A stretch of 53,871 nucleotides of DNA, from contig NZ_NRRU01000026.1 in the NCBI RefSeq assembly GCF_016583785.1, forward strand, positions 1 through 53,871. Reading direction: 5' to 3'. Below, in pieces: positions 11,432-19,679 of this stretch. The stretch comes from Rubrivivax gelatinosus. Lineage in GTDB: Bacteria > Pseudomonadota > Gammaproteobacteria > Burkholderiales > Burkholderiaceae_C. Positions within the stretch are counted from its first letter, which is position 1, and each line of letters starts with the position of its first letter. The notes under the pieces were generated by a model that was not told the origin of the DNA, did not search any database, and saw nothing but the letters and a program-made list of their open reading frames with translations. Both the position numbers and the translations under genes were made by a program.

Positions 11432-11663
11432 GCGCCGTTTACTCCGTTGAAGAGGCGCACTGTACCGAGCGGCCGCATGACGATTCTTCGATAGTTTCGG
11501 CAACAACCCAGTGACTTTCACCATTCATTCACGGATGCACCGAATCGTCTGCGACTGAACCGTCGAAGTGCACAAAGGACCCACGGTGGAGCATGCACCG
11601 GCGCGCACGCCGCGCCGACCGCGGCCGCAAGTCGAATAACGGTCATTGGATACATTGCGCCGC
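11432..11663. other. Divergent intergenic region dadA / MFS gene
   Basis: 232 bp without a gene, locally richer in A+T than its surroundings. It holds the start signals of both genes: TACATT (11651-11656) 7 nt before the MFS ATG, and a GGAG-like ribosome site before dadA. I see no palindromic operator or riboswitch. Confidence 0.5.
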
Positions 11664-12887
11664 ATGACCACCGCCTCGACCGCGCCGCGCCTGTCGATGA
11701 CGCAAGTGCTGCTCTGCGGCGCCGCGATCGTCACCCTCAGCATGGGCATACGCCACGGTTTCGGCCTGTGGCTGCAGCCGATCACGATGGACCGCGGCTG
11801 GACACGCGAGACCTTCGCCTTCGCGCTCGCGGTGCAGAACCTGGCCTGGGGCCTGGCCGGCCCGGTGGCGGGCATGCTGGCCGACCGCTACGGCGCGTTC
11901 CGCGTGCTCGCCGTCGGCTCGCTGCTGTACGCGCTGGGGCTGGTGTCGATGGCGCTGGCGACCTCGGGGCTGGCCTTCACCGGCGGCGCCGGGCTGCTGA
12001 TCGGCATCGCCCAGTCGGGCACCACCTACGCCGTGATCTACGGCGTCATCGCGCGCAACGTCGCGCCCGAGAAACGCTCCTGGGCGATGGGCGTGGCCGC
12101 CGCCGCGGGTTCGTTCGGCCAGTTCCTGATGGTGCCGGTGGAGAACTGGCTGATCGGCGGCGTCGGCTGGCAAAACGCGTTGTTCCTGCTCGGCTGCGCG
12201 GCGCTGGTGATCGTGCCGCTGGCCTTCGGCCTCAAGGAGCCGGCAGCCGCAGCCCACGCCGGCCCGCAGCAGAGCGTCGGCGCGGCGCTGCGCGAGGCCC
12301 TGGGCCACCGCAGCTTCCTGCTGCTGACGGCGGGCTACTTCGTCTGCGGCTTCCAGGTCGTGTTCATCGGCGTGCACATGCCCAGCTACCTGAAGGACCA
12401 GGGCCTGGGCCCGACGGTGGCGACGACGGCGCTGGCGCTGATCGGGCTGTTCAACGTCTTCGGCACCTACGCCGCCGGTGCGCTCGGGCAGAAGCTGGCC
12501 AAGCGCCACATCCTGGCGGCGATCTACCTCGCCCGTTCGCTCGTCATCACGATCTTCGTGCTGGCGCCGATCACAACCTGGAGCGTGTACCTGTTCGCCG
12601 CGACGATGGGCGTGCTGTGGCTGTCGACGGTGCCACCGACCAACGCCATCGTCGCCCAGATCTTCGGCGTGCGCTACATGTCGATGCTGGGCGGCATCGT
12701 CTTCCTCAGCCACCAGCTCGGCTCCTTCCTCGGCGTCTGGCTCGGCGGCCGGCTCTACGACATGACCGGCAGCTACGACGTGGTCTGGTGGATCTCGGTC
12801 GCGCTCGGCGTGTTCGCGGCACTCGTCAACCTGCCGGTGCGCGAGCACGCGATCGAGCGCGCCCAGCCGCGCCCGCTGCCGGCATGA
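11664..12887 (+). CDS. MFS transporter (monocarboxylate/OFA-like)
   Basis: 407 aa, twelve predicted hydrophobic segments, major facilitator superfamily. The segment GPVAGMLADRYGAFRVLAVG between TM2 and TM3 is the MFS signature loop (G-x-L-a-D-r-x-G-x-r). The overall layout, with a short central loop and MTQVLLCGAAIVTLSMGIRHGFGLW at the start, resembles bacterial MFS proteins annotated as monocarboxylate or oxalate/formate-like carriers; the substrate cannot be deduced. ATG 11664 is preceded at 7 nt by TACATT and by no Shine-Dalgarno. The stop overlaps the ATG of a 40-codon gene (ATGA), so it is the first gene of a coupled three-gene unit. Confidence 0.87.
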   Translation: MTTASTAPRLSMTQVLLCGAAIVTLSMGIRHGFGLWLQPITMDRGWTRETFAFALAVQNLAWGLAGPVAGMLADRYGAFRVLAVGSLLYALGLVSMALATSGLAFTGGAGLLIGIAQSGTTYAVIYGVIARNVAPEKRSWAMGVAAAAGSFGQFLMVPVENWLIGGVGWQNALFLLGCAALVIVPLAFGLKEPAAAAHAGPQQSVGAALREALGHRSFLLLTAGYFVCGFQVVFIGVHMPSYLKDQGLGPTVATTALALIGLFNVFGTYAAGALGQKLAKRHILAAIYLARSLVITIFVLAPITTWSVYLFAATMGVLWLSTVPPTNAIVAQIFGVRYMSMLGGIVFLSHQLGSFLGVWLGGRLYDMTGSYDVVWWISVALGVFAALVNLPVREHAIERAQPRPLPA

Positions 12888-13006
12888 AGCTCGGCCGCGC
12901 CGTCGCCTGGGCCGCCGCCGCCGCGGTGCTGGCCGCCGTCTTCCTCGCCTACCGCGACCCGGACACCGTCGTCGATCTGGCGACCCGTTTCTGGGCCTGC
13001 TTCTGA
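12884..13006 (+). CDS. 40-residue single-TM membrane microprotein
   Basis: Small ORF that I translated directly. It starts at ATG 12884, overlapping the MFS stop as ATGA, and ends at TGA 13006, overlapping the next ATG as TGATG. The product has a basic N-terminus (MKLGR), one hydrophobic helix (about residues 7-22, Ala/Val-rich) and a polar tail, DPDTVVDLATRFWACF. Overlap on both sides argues strongly that it is translated. The tail with a terminal W-x-CF looks conserved in character; I have a faint memory of similar small proteins in Burkholderiales but cannot verify it. The function is unknown; it may modulate the MFS protein or be a housekeeping membrane peptide. Confidence 0.72.
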   Translation: MKLGRAVAWAAAAAVLAAVFLAYRDPDTVVDLATRFWACF

Positions 13007-13545
13007 TGCCCGGCGGCGCATCGCCGTCGGACTGGCTGCAGCGCTGGGCGCACCTGCTGCCCGCCGGCGCCAGCGTGCTCGACCTCGCCTGCGGCAGCGG
13101 CCGCCACCTGCGCTGGCTGGCCGGGCGTGGACACCGTGTCACCGGCGTCGACCGCGATGCCGCGGCGCTGGGGCCGCTGAGCGCGCTGGCCGAAACCGTC
13201 GTCGCCGACCTCGAAGGCGGGCCCTGGCCGCTGCCGGGCCGGCGCTTCGACGCGGTGCTGGTGACGAACTACCTCTGGCGACCGCTGTTCCCGGCGCTGC
13301 GCGCCGCGCTCGCCGACGGCGGCACGCTGATCTGCGAGACTTTTGCCGAGGGCCAGCAGGCCTTCGGCCGGCCCTCGCGCAGCGAATTCCTGCTGCGGCC
13401 CGGCGAGCTGCTCACGCTCGCCGCGGGCCTGCATGTGCTGGCCTACGAGGACGGCCTGCTGGAGGGTCCGCGGCGCCGCGTGCAACGCCTCGTCGCCATC
13501 GCGCCGCCGGCCGGGGCAAGATCGCTCGTCGGGCCGCCGGCTTAG
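13006..13545 (+). CDS. Class I SAM-dependent methyltransferase
   Basis: 179 aa. Motif I of the Rossmann fold is VLDLACGSGRHLRWL (25-38), the acidic residue ending strand 2 is in VTGVDRDAAAL (45-55), and motif IV-like LVTNYLWRPLF follows near residue 84. It resembles the TehB/UbiE-like small methyltransferases; the substrate is unknown. Its ATG overlaps the stop of the microprotein gene. It ends 41 bp before dapA, so dapA may be read from this unit or from its own promoter. Confidence 0.85.
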   Translation: MPGGASPSDWLQRWAHLLPAGASVLDLACGSGRHLRWLAGRGHRVTGVDRDAAALGPLSALAETVVADLEGGPWPLPGRRFDAVLVTNYLWRPLFPALRAALADGGTLICETFAEGQQAFGRPSRSEFLLRPGELLTLAAGLHVLAYEDGLLEGPRRRVQRLVAIAPPAGARSLVGPPA

Positions 13546-13550
13546 CCGGC

Positions 13551-13556
13551 TAAAAT
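13551..13556 (+). promoter_or_regulatory. Candidate -10 box of dapA
   Basis: TAAAAT (5 of 6 matches to TATAAT), 30 nt before the dapA ATG. The -35 position (GTCGGG) does not match consensus. Confidence 0.35.
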
Positions 13557-13586
13557 CATCCGCTTTGGGCGGCTACGGGTTAGCGC

Positions 13587-14471
13587 ATGAAGGCAATTGT
13601 TGGCAGCATCGTCGCGCTCGTCACGCCGATGCATCCGGACGGCAGCGTCGACTACGACGCGCTCGGCCGACTCATAGACTGGCACATCGCCGAGGGCACC
13701 GACTGCATCGGCGCCGTCGGCACCACGGGCGAATCGGCGACGCTCACGGTGCCCGAGCACTGCGAGGTGATCCGCTTCTCGGTCCAGCGCGCCCAGGGGC
13801 GTGTGCCCATCATGGCCGGCGCCGGCGGCAACTCCACCGCCGAGGCGATCGAGCTCACGCGCTTCGCCAAGGAGGTCGGCGCCGACTGCACGCTGCAGGT
13901 CGTGCCCTACTACAACAAGCCGTCGCAGGAAGGCATCTACCGCCACTTCCGCGCGATCGCCGAAGCGGTGGACCTGCCGCTGATGCTCTACAACGTGCCC
14001 GGCCGCACGGTCGCGGACATGCTGCCCGAGACCACGCTGCGCGTGGCGCAGGTGCCCGGCGTCTTCGGCATCAAGGAAGCCACCGGCAACATCGAACGTG
14101 CCGCCTGGCTGATCAAGCACGCGCCCGAAGGCTTCTCGGTCTACTCCGGCGACGACGGCACCGCCGTCGCGCTGATGCTGCTGGGTGGCAAGGGCAACGT
14201 CAGCGTCACCGCCAACGTCGCCCCGCGGCTGATGCACGAGCTGTGCATGGCCGCGATCGAAGGCGATGCCCGCCGCGCGACGGCGATCCACTTCCAGCTG
14301 CTCGCGCTGCACCGCGCGCTGTTCTGCGAGTCCAACCCGGCGCCCGCGAAGTGGGCGCTGCACCGCCTCGGGCGCTGCGGCAACACGCTGCGCCTGCCCC
14401 TGCTGCCGGTCACCGAGGCCGGCCAGGCCGCGGTCGACCAGGCGCTCGCCGACAGCGGCGTGCGCATCTGA
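13587..14471 (+). CDS. dapA: 4-hydroxy-tetrahydrodipicolinate synthase
   Basis: 294 aa TIM-barrel aldolase that condenses pyruvate with aspartate semialdehyde, the first committed step to diaminopimelate and lysine. The Schiff-base lysine is Lys163 in GIKEATGN; the catalytic Tyr135 is in MLYNVPGR; the [12 protein letters not shown] segment and GTTGESATL (substrate-binding Thr pair) are intact. Length and start match the family. Downstream, 53 bp away, is bamC, the same gene pair as dapA-bamC (nlpB) in E. coli. Confidence 0.97.
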   Translation: MKAIVGSIVALVTPMHPDGSVDYDALGRLIDWHIAEGTDCIGAVGTTGESATLTVPEHCEVIRFSVQRAQGRVPIMAGAGGNSTAEAIELTRFAKEVGADCTLQVVPYYNKPSQEGIYRHFRAIAEAVDLPLMLYNVPGRTVADMLPETTLRVAQVPGVFGIKEATGNIERAAWLIKHAPEGFSVYSGDDGTAVALMLLGGKGNVSVTANVAPRLMHELCMAAIEGDARRATAIHFQLLALHRALFCESNPAPAKWALHRLGRCGNTLRLPLLPVTEAGQAAVDQALADSGVRI

Positions 14472-14524
14472 AACCCCTCACCCGACACACGCGGCCACAC
14501 CGGGCCGCGCCGGAGACTGCCACC

Positions 14525-15655
14525 GTGAATCGTTTTCCCGTCGTTCCCGCCGCCCGGACCACCGCGCTCGCCGTTGCCGTGCTGCTGGCCGGCTGCTCCT
14601 CGATCGGCGACATGCTCTCGGGCGACAAGGTCGACTACCGCAGCACCAAGGTGCGCGCCGAACCGCTGGACGTGCCGCCGGACCTGACCCAGCTCTCGCG
14701 CGACAGCCGCTACCAGAGCCAGGGCGGCGTCGTCAGCGCCGCCGGTTCGGTCGCGGTGCCCTCGGCGACCGGCGCGCCGGCCGCCGGCGCCGCCGCGGTG
14801 GCGCCGACGGCGCGCGGCGAGACCCACGTCGAACGCCTGGGCAACGAGCGCTGGCTCGTCGTGCCGCTCCCGCCCGAGCAACTGTGGCCGCAGTTGAAGA
14901 GCTTCTGGCAGAACAACGGCTTCGTCATCGCGAGCGAGGATGCGCAGACCGGCATCATCGAAACCGACTGGGCCGAGAACCAGGCCAAGCTGCCGCACGA
15001 CTTCATCCGCAGCACCATCGGCCGCGTCTTCGGCAACCTCTACGACACCGGCGAGCGCGACAGCTTCCGCGTGCGCGTCGAGCGCACCGCCACCGGCAGC
15101 GAGGTCTACATCGCCCACCGCGGCCTGGAAGAGGTCTACGTCGGCGAGCGCCAGGAACAGACCGAGTGGCGGCCGCGCGCCAGCGACCCGCAGCTCGAGG
15201 CCGAGTTCCTGACCCGGCTGATGACGCAGTTGGGCACGCCGGCTGAGCAGGCGCGCACCGCCGTCGCCAACCCGGTGACGCAGAAGGCGCGTGCGCGCCT
15301 GGTCGAAGGCAGCGCCGCCACGGTCGAGGTCGACGAAGGCTTCGACCGCGCCTGGCGCCGCGTCGGCCTGGTGCTGGACCGCACCGGCTTCAGCGTCGAG
15401 GACCGCGACCGCGCGGCCGGCCTGTACTTCGTGCGCTACATCGACCCGAAGGACATCGGCAAGGAAGAGCCGGGCTTCTTCTCGAAGCTGTTCGGCGGCG
15501 GCAAGGAGGCCACGGCCGCGCTGCAGCGCTACCGCGTCTCGGTCAAGGCCGACGGCGACAAGACCCGGGTCAGCGTGCAGCCGTCCAGCGGCACCGGATC
15601 GGCCGGCGCAGCCGGCGACCGCATCGCCGGCATCCTGGCGACCGAACTGCGCTGA
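14525..15655 (+). CDS. bamC: Outer membrane assembly lipoprotein BamC
   Basis: 376 aa lipoprotein of the BAM complex, which inserts beta-barrel proteins into the outer membrane. It starts at GTG 14525 with GGAGA 8 nt upstream. The signal peptide ends in a lipobox LLAGC (Cys24). After the lipoprotein Cys comes the VDYRSTKVRAEPLDVPPDLT stretch, equivalent to the BamC segment that binds BamD, then an Ala/Gly/Val-rich linker (about 70-100) and two helix-grip domains (about 100-220 and 260-375). Known family: NlpB/DapX. Its place after dapA supports the call. A terminator follows at 15678. Confidence 0.92.
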   Translation: MNRFPVVPAARTTALAVAVLLAGCSSIGDMLSGDKVDYRSTKVRAEPLDVPPDLTQLSRDSRYQSQGGVVSAAGSVAVPSATGAPAAGAAAVAPTARGETHVERLGNERWLVVPLPPEQLWPQLKSFWQNNGFVIASEDAQTGIIETDWAENQAKLPHDFIRSTIGRVFGNLYDTGERDSFRVRVERTATGSEVYIAHRGLEEVYVGERQEQTEWRPRASDPQLEAEFLTRLMTQLGTPAEQARTAVANPVTQKARARLVEGSAATVEVDEGFDRAWRRVGLVLDRTGFSVEDRDRAAGLYFVRYIDPKDIGKEEPGFFSKLFGGGKEATAALQRYRVSVKADGDKTRVSVQPSSGTGSAGAAGDRIAGILATELR

Positions 15656-15677
15656 GCGGCGCCGCGCACCGCGACTG

Positions 15678-15701
15678 AGGCCGCCTTCGGGCGGCCTTTT
15701 T
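15678..15701 (+). terminator. Rho-independent terminator after bamC
   Basis: Perfect 8-bp stem AGGCCGCC / GGCGGCCT closed by a UUCG tetraloop and followed by five T residues, 22 bp after the bamC stop. Confidence 0.9.
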
Positions 15702-15739
15702 CATGCCCGGCGCCGCGCGCAGCGCGCCGCGCACGGACG

Positions 15740-15765
15740 AAAAAAAGCCGCCCGAAGGCGGCTTT
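15740..15765 (-). terminator. Rho-independent terminator of the small lipoprotein gene
   Basis: On the minus strand a 9-bp stem (AAAGCCGCC / GGCGGCTTT) with a TTCG loop is followed by seven T residues, 25 bp past the stop of the 63-aa lipoprotein. It stands back to back with the bamC terminator. Confidence 0.9.
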
Positions 15766-15790
15766 GAGCGTTCGAATCGCTCGCCCGCAA

Positions 15791-15982
15791 TTATTGCGAA
15801 GCGGCTTCCGAAGCCGGAGCAGCGGCGTCCGACGCGGCTTCCATCGGAGCCGAGGCGGCTTCCATCGGAGCCGAAGCGGGTTCAGCGGCCGGCGGCGGGG
15901 GCGGCGGGGTTTCTTCCTTCTTGCCGCAGGCGGCCAGCGCCATCGCGGCGACCAGCGAAGCCAGAACGATCGACTTGTTCAT
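15791..15982 (-). CDS. Small Ala/Pro/Glu-rich lipoprotein with heptad duplication
   Basis: 63 aa. Signal peptide with lipobox ALAAC (Cys19), then GKKEE, six prolines, and a low-complexity tail of Ala, Ser, Glu and Pro. The tail contains APMEAAS twice in tandem, coded by two 21-bp repeats (15834-15854 and 15855-15875) that differ at one base. GAGGA lies upstream of the ATG. It has its own candidate -10 and a strong terminator. Similar short lipoproteins ("LAACGKKEE...") are common in Burkholderiales; their function is unknown. It is probably a periplasmic or envelope-tethered peptide. Confidence 0.82.
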   Translation of the reverse strand: MNKSIVLASLVAAMALAACGKKEETPPPPPPAAEPASAPMEAASAPMEAASDAAAPASEAASQ

Positions 15983-16113
15983 GCGTGTGTCCTCAGGGAA
16001 TTGTGGGTCGACGAAAACCTCAAGGGATGGCAGGTCGACCCGACCCGGATCTCGAAACCCTCCACCCCCAAGACAAGGACGGCAACTACTGCCTCCTCCG
16101 TGCCTAGCCTAAA

Positions 16114-16119
16114 AGTATA
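16114..16119 (-). promoter_or_regulatory. Candidate -10 box of the small lipoprotein gene
   Basis: TATACT on the minus strand (5 of 6 to TATAAT) in the 158-bp gap upstream of the lipoprotein. The rest of the gap (15983-16140) shows no other structure. No good -35. Confidence 0.35.
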
Positions 16120-16140
16120 GCGCCGAATAGGTGCATTCCC

Positions 16141-16629
16141 CTACAGGCCCAATGGCCGTGGCGCAAATGAGGACTCTGCACCTGCGATCCGGGCGTCCAG
16201 GACGTCCCGCCAGCGCTGCGCCTGCGCGGCGTCGCGGCCGGCCCGGCCCAGCCAGTTCTCGGCGTCACGCAGGTGCACGAAGACGTCGCCATCGTCGACC
16301 AGCACACGCGGCACTTCGGCTGCGTCGCCCTCGGCCGGAGCCCAGGCCTCGACGGCATGGATCCACGGCGTGCGCCAGGTGACGAAACGCGGATGCAAGC
16401 GCGGCATCGCGTCGTAGCTGGCGGCGAACAGCACCAGGCGCCGCTGCGGCAGCCGCAGCCAGGCCATCAGCTGCTCGTGCAGCGCCGCGTCGTCCAGCGG
16501 CCAGGCGGCGAAGTCGGGATCGCTGCAGACGATGCGGCGCGCCCCGCGCCCGATCGCCGCGGCCAGCCCCCAGCGCAGCGCCTGCTGGAAGCCGGCACGC
16601 GTGTCGACGGGCGGGGGCGCGGTGCTCAT
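16141..16629 (-). CDS. Conserved hypothetical protein coupled to the RoxA-type oxygenase
   Basis: 162 aa, soluble, no signal peptide. Visible segments are GARRIVCSDPDFAAWPLDD (about 28-46), LMAWLRLPQRRLVLFAASYD (about 54-73) and RVLVDDGDVFVHLRDAENW (about 108-126). I do not recognise a named enzyme family with confidence. Its ATG overlaps the stop of the oxygenase gene (ATGA at 16629-16626), so the two are translated together and probably act in related processes. Confidence 0.78.
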   Translation of the reverse strand: MSTAPPPVDTRAGFQQALRWGLAAAIGRGARRIVCSDPDFAAWPLDDAALHEQLMAWLRLPQRRLVLFAASYDAMPRLHPRFVTWRTPWIHAVEAWAPAEGDAAEVPRVLVDDGDVFVHLRDAENWLGRAGRDAAQAQRWRDVLDARIAGAESSFAPRPLGL

Positions 16630-17756
16630 GGCCGGCTGCGGCGGACCCAGCCGCTGTCCATCCAGCCGGCCACCGTCTCGCGCGCGTCGGCGCTGAGCGC
16701 GGCGCAGTCGCGGGCCGCCAGCACGCGCGTGTCGGCCAGGCGGCGCATCAGGCGCGCGTCGCGGCCGCCAGCGACGAAGGACTCGCCGTTCAGGAACAGG
16801 TGGCGCTCGTCGTAGAGCATGCGGCTTTTCGGGTCGAGCTCGATGCCGTAGTCGATGGCCTCTTCGCCGCCCTCGTCCTCGCCCTCGAACCAGACACGCG
16901 GCTTGGGTTCGCTGAGGATCTCACCCAGCGCCCGGTCGAGTGCACCACGGCGCGCGAGCAGCTTGTCCAGCGCCTGGGCGGCGAAGGCGCGCAGCGCTGG
17001 CGGGATCTCGCCCGGCGTCGCCGTCGCCGGCTGGCGCGGGTCGCGGTAGAGCGCGCCGTCGCCGACCTCGTCGTCCTCGGCCAGGCGCTGCAGCAGTTCG
17101 CGCGCCAGGCCGTAGGCATGCGGCACGCGGAACCCCGCCGACGCCGTCATGCACTCGCCTTCGGCGATGCCGTCGTGGCCCCAGCGCGGCGGCAGGTAGA
17201 GCATGTCGCCGGGCTCCAGCACCCATTCCTCGGCGGGCTCGAAGTGGCGCAGCAGCTTCACCGGCATGTTCTCGACCAGGGTCTCGTCGGCCACCGGGCC
17301 GATGCGCCAGCGGCGCTGTCCGTGCACCTGGATCAGGAAGACGTCGTAGGAGTCGAGGTGCGGGCCGACGCCGCCACCGTCGCTGGCCCAGGACAGCATC
17401 AGGTCGTCCAGGCGCGCCTCGGGGATGAAGGCGAAACGGCGCAGCAGTTCGTGCGCGGCCGGCAGGTGCAGGTTCAGACCCTGCACCAGCAGCGTCCAGC
17501 CGGGGCGGCTGGCCGGCGGCAGGCTGCGGCGCGTGAACGGGCCGTGGCTGAGCTTCCAGCCCTCGCCTTCGCGCTGGACGAGGCGCGACTCGACGTCCTC
17601 GCCGGCGGCCAGGTCGAACAGGGCCGCGCGTGCCAGCGGCGGGGTCACGCCGGGCAGCGCCTGGCGCACGAGCAGCGGCTTCTTCTGCCAGTGGCGCCGC
17701 ATGAAGGTTTGCGGCGAAATTCCGCCCAGCAGGGCGGTCGGTGCGTTGAGATCCAT
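16626..17756 (-). CDS. roxA: JmjC/cupin ribosomal protein hydroxylase (RoxA/YcfD type)
   Basis: 376 aa Fe(II)/2-oxoglutarate oxygenase; E. coli YcfD (RoxA, 373 aa) hydroxylates an arginine of ribosomal protein L16. The metal triad is visible: His133 and Asp135 in VGPHLDSYDVFLIQ, and His194 in YLPPRWGHDG. The N-terminus (LLGGISPQTFMRRHWQKKPLL) is typical of the family, and the C-terminal winged-helix-like region is present, so the full architecture is kept. The L16 target is inferred from the family. The downstream hypothetical overlaps its stop. It diverges from the SlyD-like gene with 38 bp between. Confidence 0.9.
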   Translation of the reverse strand: MDLNAPTALLGGISPQTFMRRHWQKKPLLVRQALPGVTPPLARAALFDLAAGEDVESRLVQREGEGWKLSHGPFTRRSLPPASRPGWTLLVQGLNLHLPAAHELLRRFAFIPEARLDDLMLSWASDGGGVGPHLDSYDVFLIQVHGQRRWRIGPVADETLVENMPVKLLRHFEPAEEWVLEPGDMLYLPPRWGHDGIAEGECMTASAGFRVPHAYGLARELLQRLAEDDEVGDGALYRDPRQPATATPGEIPPALRAFAAQALDKLLARRGALDRALGEILSEPKPRVWFEGEDEGGEEAIDYGIELDPKSRMLYDERHLFLNGESFVAGGRDARLMRRLADTRVLAARDCAALSADARETVAGWMDSGWVRRSRP

Positions 17757-17794
17757 GCGCCATTGTCCCGCGGGTGCTGTGCGATCATCGCCCG

Positions 17795-18316
17795 ATGAAT
17801 ATCGAAGCTCCCTGCGTCGTCAGCCTCACCTGGCTGCTGACCGACGCACAGAACCACCCGATCGACGAGTTGAAGGAACCGGTCGAGTTCTTCTACGGCG
17901 GCGACGACCTGCTCGCCCCGGTCGAGGATGCACTGGCCGGCCACGTCGAAGGCGACGAAGTCCGCGTGCAACTCGAGCCCGAACAGGCTTTCGGCGACTA
18001 CAAGAGCGAACTCGTCTGCTTCGAGGACCGCAAGCTCTTCCCCGAGGCGCTGGAGACCGGCATGGCTTTCGAAGGCCTGCCGCCGGGCGCGGCGACGCCG
18101 GACATGCCCGCCGACACGATCTACGTCGTCACCGAGATCTACCCCTCGCACGTCGTGCTCGACGGCAACCACCCGCTGGCCGGCATGGCGTTGCGCCTGA
18201 CGATCAGCGTGCGCGGCGTGCGCGAGGCCGACGAAGCCGAGACCGAGGCCCGCAGCGTCGGCAACAACGCCTTCAGCGTGCTCGACGCGGCGGCGCCGGA
18301 CGAACAGCTGCACTGA
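17795..18316 (+). CDS. FKBP-type peptidyl-prolyl isomerase, SlyD-like
   Basis: 173 aa cytoplasmic prolyl isomerase/chaperone. FKBP half-domains flank an insert-in-flap chaperone domain: LTWLLTDAQNHPID, FFYGGDDLLAPVEDALAG and the EPEQAFGDYKSELV motif, then NHPLAGMALRLTISV. It lacks the His/Cys-rich metal tail of E. coli SlyD, as is usual for short homologues. ATG 17795 is chosen because the conserved region begins a few residues later; GATCAT lies 6 nt before it. It faces away from the RoxA gene. Confidence 0.9.
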   Translation: MNIEAPCVVSLTWLLTDAQNHPIDELKEPVEFFYGGDDLLAPVEDALAGHVEGDEVRVQLEPEQAFGDYKSELVCFEDRKLFPEALETGMAFEGLPPGAATPDMPADTIYVVTEIYPSHVVLDGNHPLAGMALRLTISVRGVREADEAETEARSVGNNAFSVLDAAAPDEQLH

Positions 18317-18476
18317 TCGCCGCGCGTACCCGGCCCTGAAGATCAGGCCGTGGCCGGCCCCTCCCCGTGCCGGGACGAATCGGCGGACCAAGCGCGGGGC
18401 CGCCAGGTCCGGCGGCCCGGGAACAGGTGGCCCGTACAGCCCCGACCAAGAGCCGCCGGGCCATCACTTACAACCC
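18317..18476 (+). other. Intergenic region with two GC hairpins upstream of dut
   Basis: 160 bp without a gene. It contains GGGCCGCC-AGGTCC-GGCGGCCC (18397-18418) and a weaker hairpin around 18336-18353 (arms GGCC..TGA / TCAGGCC). Neither has a U-tract. They may end slyD-like transcription or be remnants of a rearrangement. Confidence 0.4.
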
Positions 18477-18965
18477 ATGACGACACCGATGAATCCGACG
18501 ATCGAGATCAAGATACTGGACGACCGGCTCCGGCAGTGGGGCCTGCCGCAGTATCAGACGCCGCAGGCCGCCGCCATCGATCTGGTGGCCTGCCTCGACG
18601 CCCCTCTCGTCCTCAAGCCGCAGCAAGCCGCCGTGCTGATCCCCACGGGCATCGCGCTGCACATGAACTCCGACCATCTCTGCGCCGTCATCCTTCCGCG
18701 CTCCGGTCTGGGGCACAAGAAGGGTCTGGTGCTGGGAAACAGCATGGGGCTCATCGACGCGGATTACATGGCCCAGTGCCTGATCAGCGCCTGGAACCGC
18801 AATCCGGCCGAGTCCGGGCTGGACATCACCGTACAGCCGGGCGACCGGATCGCCCAGATGCTCTTCCTGCCCATCGTGCGCCCCGCCTTCGTCGTCGTCG
18901 ACGAGTTCAGTGCGCCGAGCGAACGCGGAGAAGGCGGCTTCGGCTCCACCGGAGTCGGACGCTAG
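18477..18965 (+). CDS. dut: Deoxyuridine 5'-triphosphate nucleotidohydrolase (dUTPase)
   Basis: 162 aa; hydrolyses dUTP to dUMP and pyrophosphate, keeping uracil out of DNA. The five trimeric dUTPase motifs are present: (1) AAIDLVAC, (2) PRSGLGHKKGLVLGNSMG, (3) GLIDADYMAQCLISAWNR with the uracil-site Tyr, (4) GDRIAQMLF, (5) RGEGGFGSTG. Motif 3 departs from the usual GLIDSDYQGQL, and the protein carries a longer loop (NPAESG), so it is somewhat divergent. ATG 18489 is an alternative start. It stands alone here, whereas in relatives dut commonly sits beside coaBC. Confidence 0.93.
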   Translation: MTTPMNPTIEIKILDDRLRQWGLPQYQTPQAAAIDLVACLDAPLVLKPQQAAVLIPTGIALHMNSDHLCAVILPRSGLGHKKGLVLGNSMGLIDADYMAQCLISAWNRNPAESGLDITVQPGDRIAQMLFLPIVRPAFVVVDEFSAPSERGEGGFGSTGVGR

Positions 18966-19121
18966 ACAAGAAGCAGCACGGCGACTCGTTTGGGAAGCGC
19001 GGGGCCGGGAGCAGCGGTTGATCGTTTCGGCACATAAGACGATCGGCTCTGCGCCGCTTGCCGGGCCAGGCGGCGCGACACTTCTCAGTGTTTGACGCGC
19101 TTCCACCGACAAGGACCCGAC
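18966..19121 (+). other. Intergenic region dut / PEBP gene
   Basis: 156 bp, less GC-rich than its surroundings. It includes GGCACATAAGACG (around 19028) and an AAGGA ribosome site about 9 nt before ATG 19122. No clear terminator or operator. Confidence 0.35.
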
Positions 19122-19679
19122 ATGATCCCCCGCCTCCTATCCCTGGCACTGGCACCGATGTGCGCCCTGGCTGCCGCCCCGGCGCTGGCTGCCGACTTCA
19201 GCGTGCAGCTGCCCGACATGGCCGATGGCCGCGTCGCCACGGCCCAGTTCGCGAACATGCCGGCGATGGGCTGTACGGGTGCCAACGTGTCGCCACGCGT
19301 CGTATGGCGCGACGTGCCGGCCGGCACGCAAAGCCTGGTGGTCACGATGTACGACCCGGACGCCCCGACGGGCTCGGGCTGGTGGCATTGGGTGGTGGCG
19401 AACATCCCCGCCAGCACGAACGAACTGCCCAGCGGCGCGGGTAACGATGCCAGCAAGCTGCCGGCGGGGGCGGTGCAGATCAACACCGACGCCGGCCGTC
19501 CCGGTTACGGCGGCCCGTGCCCGCCGGTGGGCCAGACGCACCGCTATGTCATCACCGTGACGGCGCTGAAGGTCGCCCGGCTCGATCTGCCGCCGTTTGC
19601 CACGCCGGCGATGCTGAGCTTCATGTCCATGCCGCACCGGCTGGGACAAGCCGTCTTCACGGCACGCGGCGGGCGGTGA
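19122..19679 (+). CDS. YbhB/YbcL-family (PEBP-like) exported protein
   Basis: 185 aa of the phosphatidylethanolamine-binding protein/Raf kinase inhibitor-like family. Residues 1-23 form a signal peptide (LAAAPALA/ADF), so it is periplasmic. Typical motifs: GANVSPRVVWRDVPAGTQS, YDPDAPTGSGWWHWVVANI and GGPCPPVGQTHRY. Bacterial members have no settled function (possible ligand or phosphorylated-substrate binding). AAGGA precedes ATG 19122. Its stop overlaps the GTG start of an AraC-family regulator (GTGA), so the pair is coupled. Confidence 0.92.
   Translation: MIPRLLSLALAPMCALAAAPALAADFSVQLPDMADGRVATAQFANMPAMGCTGANVSPRVVWRDVPAGTQSLVVTMYDPDAPTGSGWWHWVVANIPASTNELPSGAGNDASKLPAGAVQINTDAGRPGYGGPCPPVGQTHRYVITVTALKVARLDLPPFATPAMLSFMSMPHRLGQAVFTARGGR

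Noticed and set aside
12884..13545. A toxin-antitoxin or holin reading of the 40-aa membrane peptide and next gene
   Set aside because: The following gene is a plain SAM methyltransferase with motif I, and there is no antitoxin-like DNA-binding protein.
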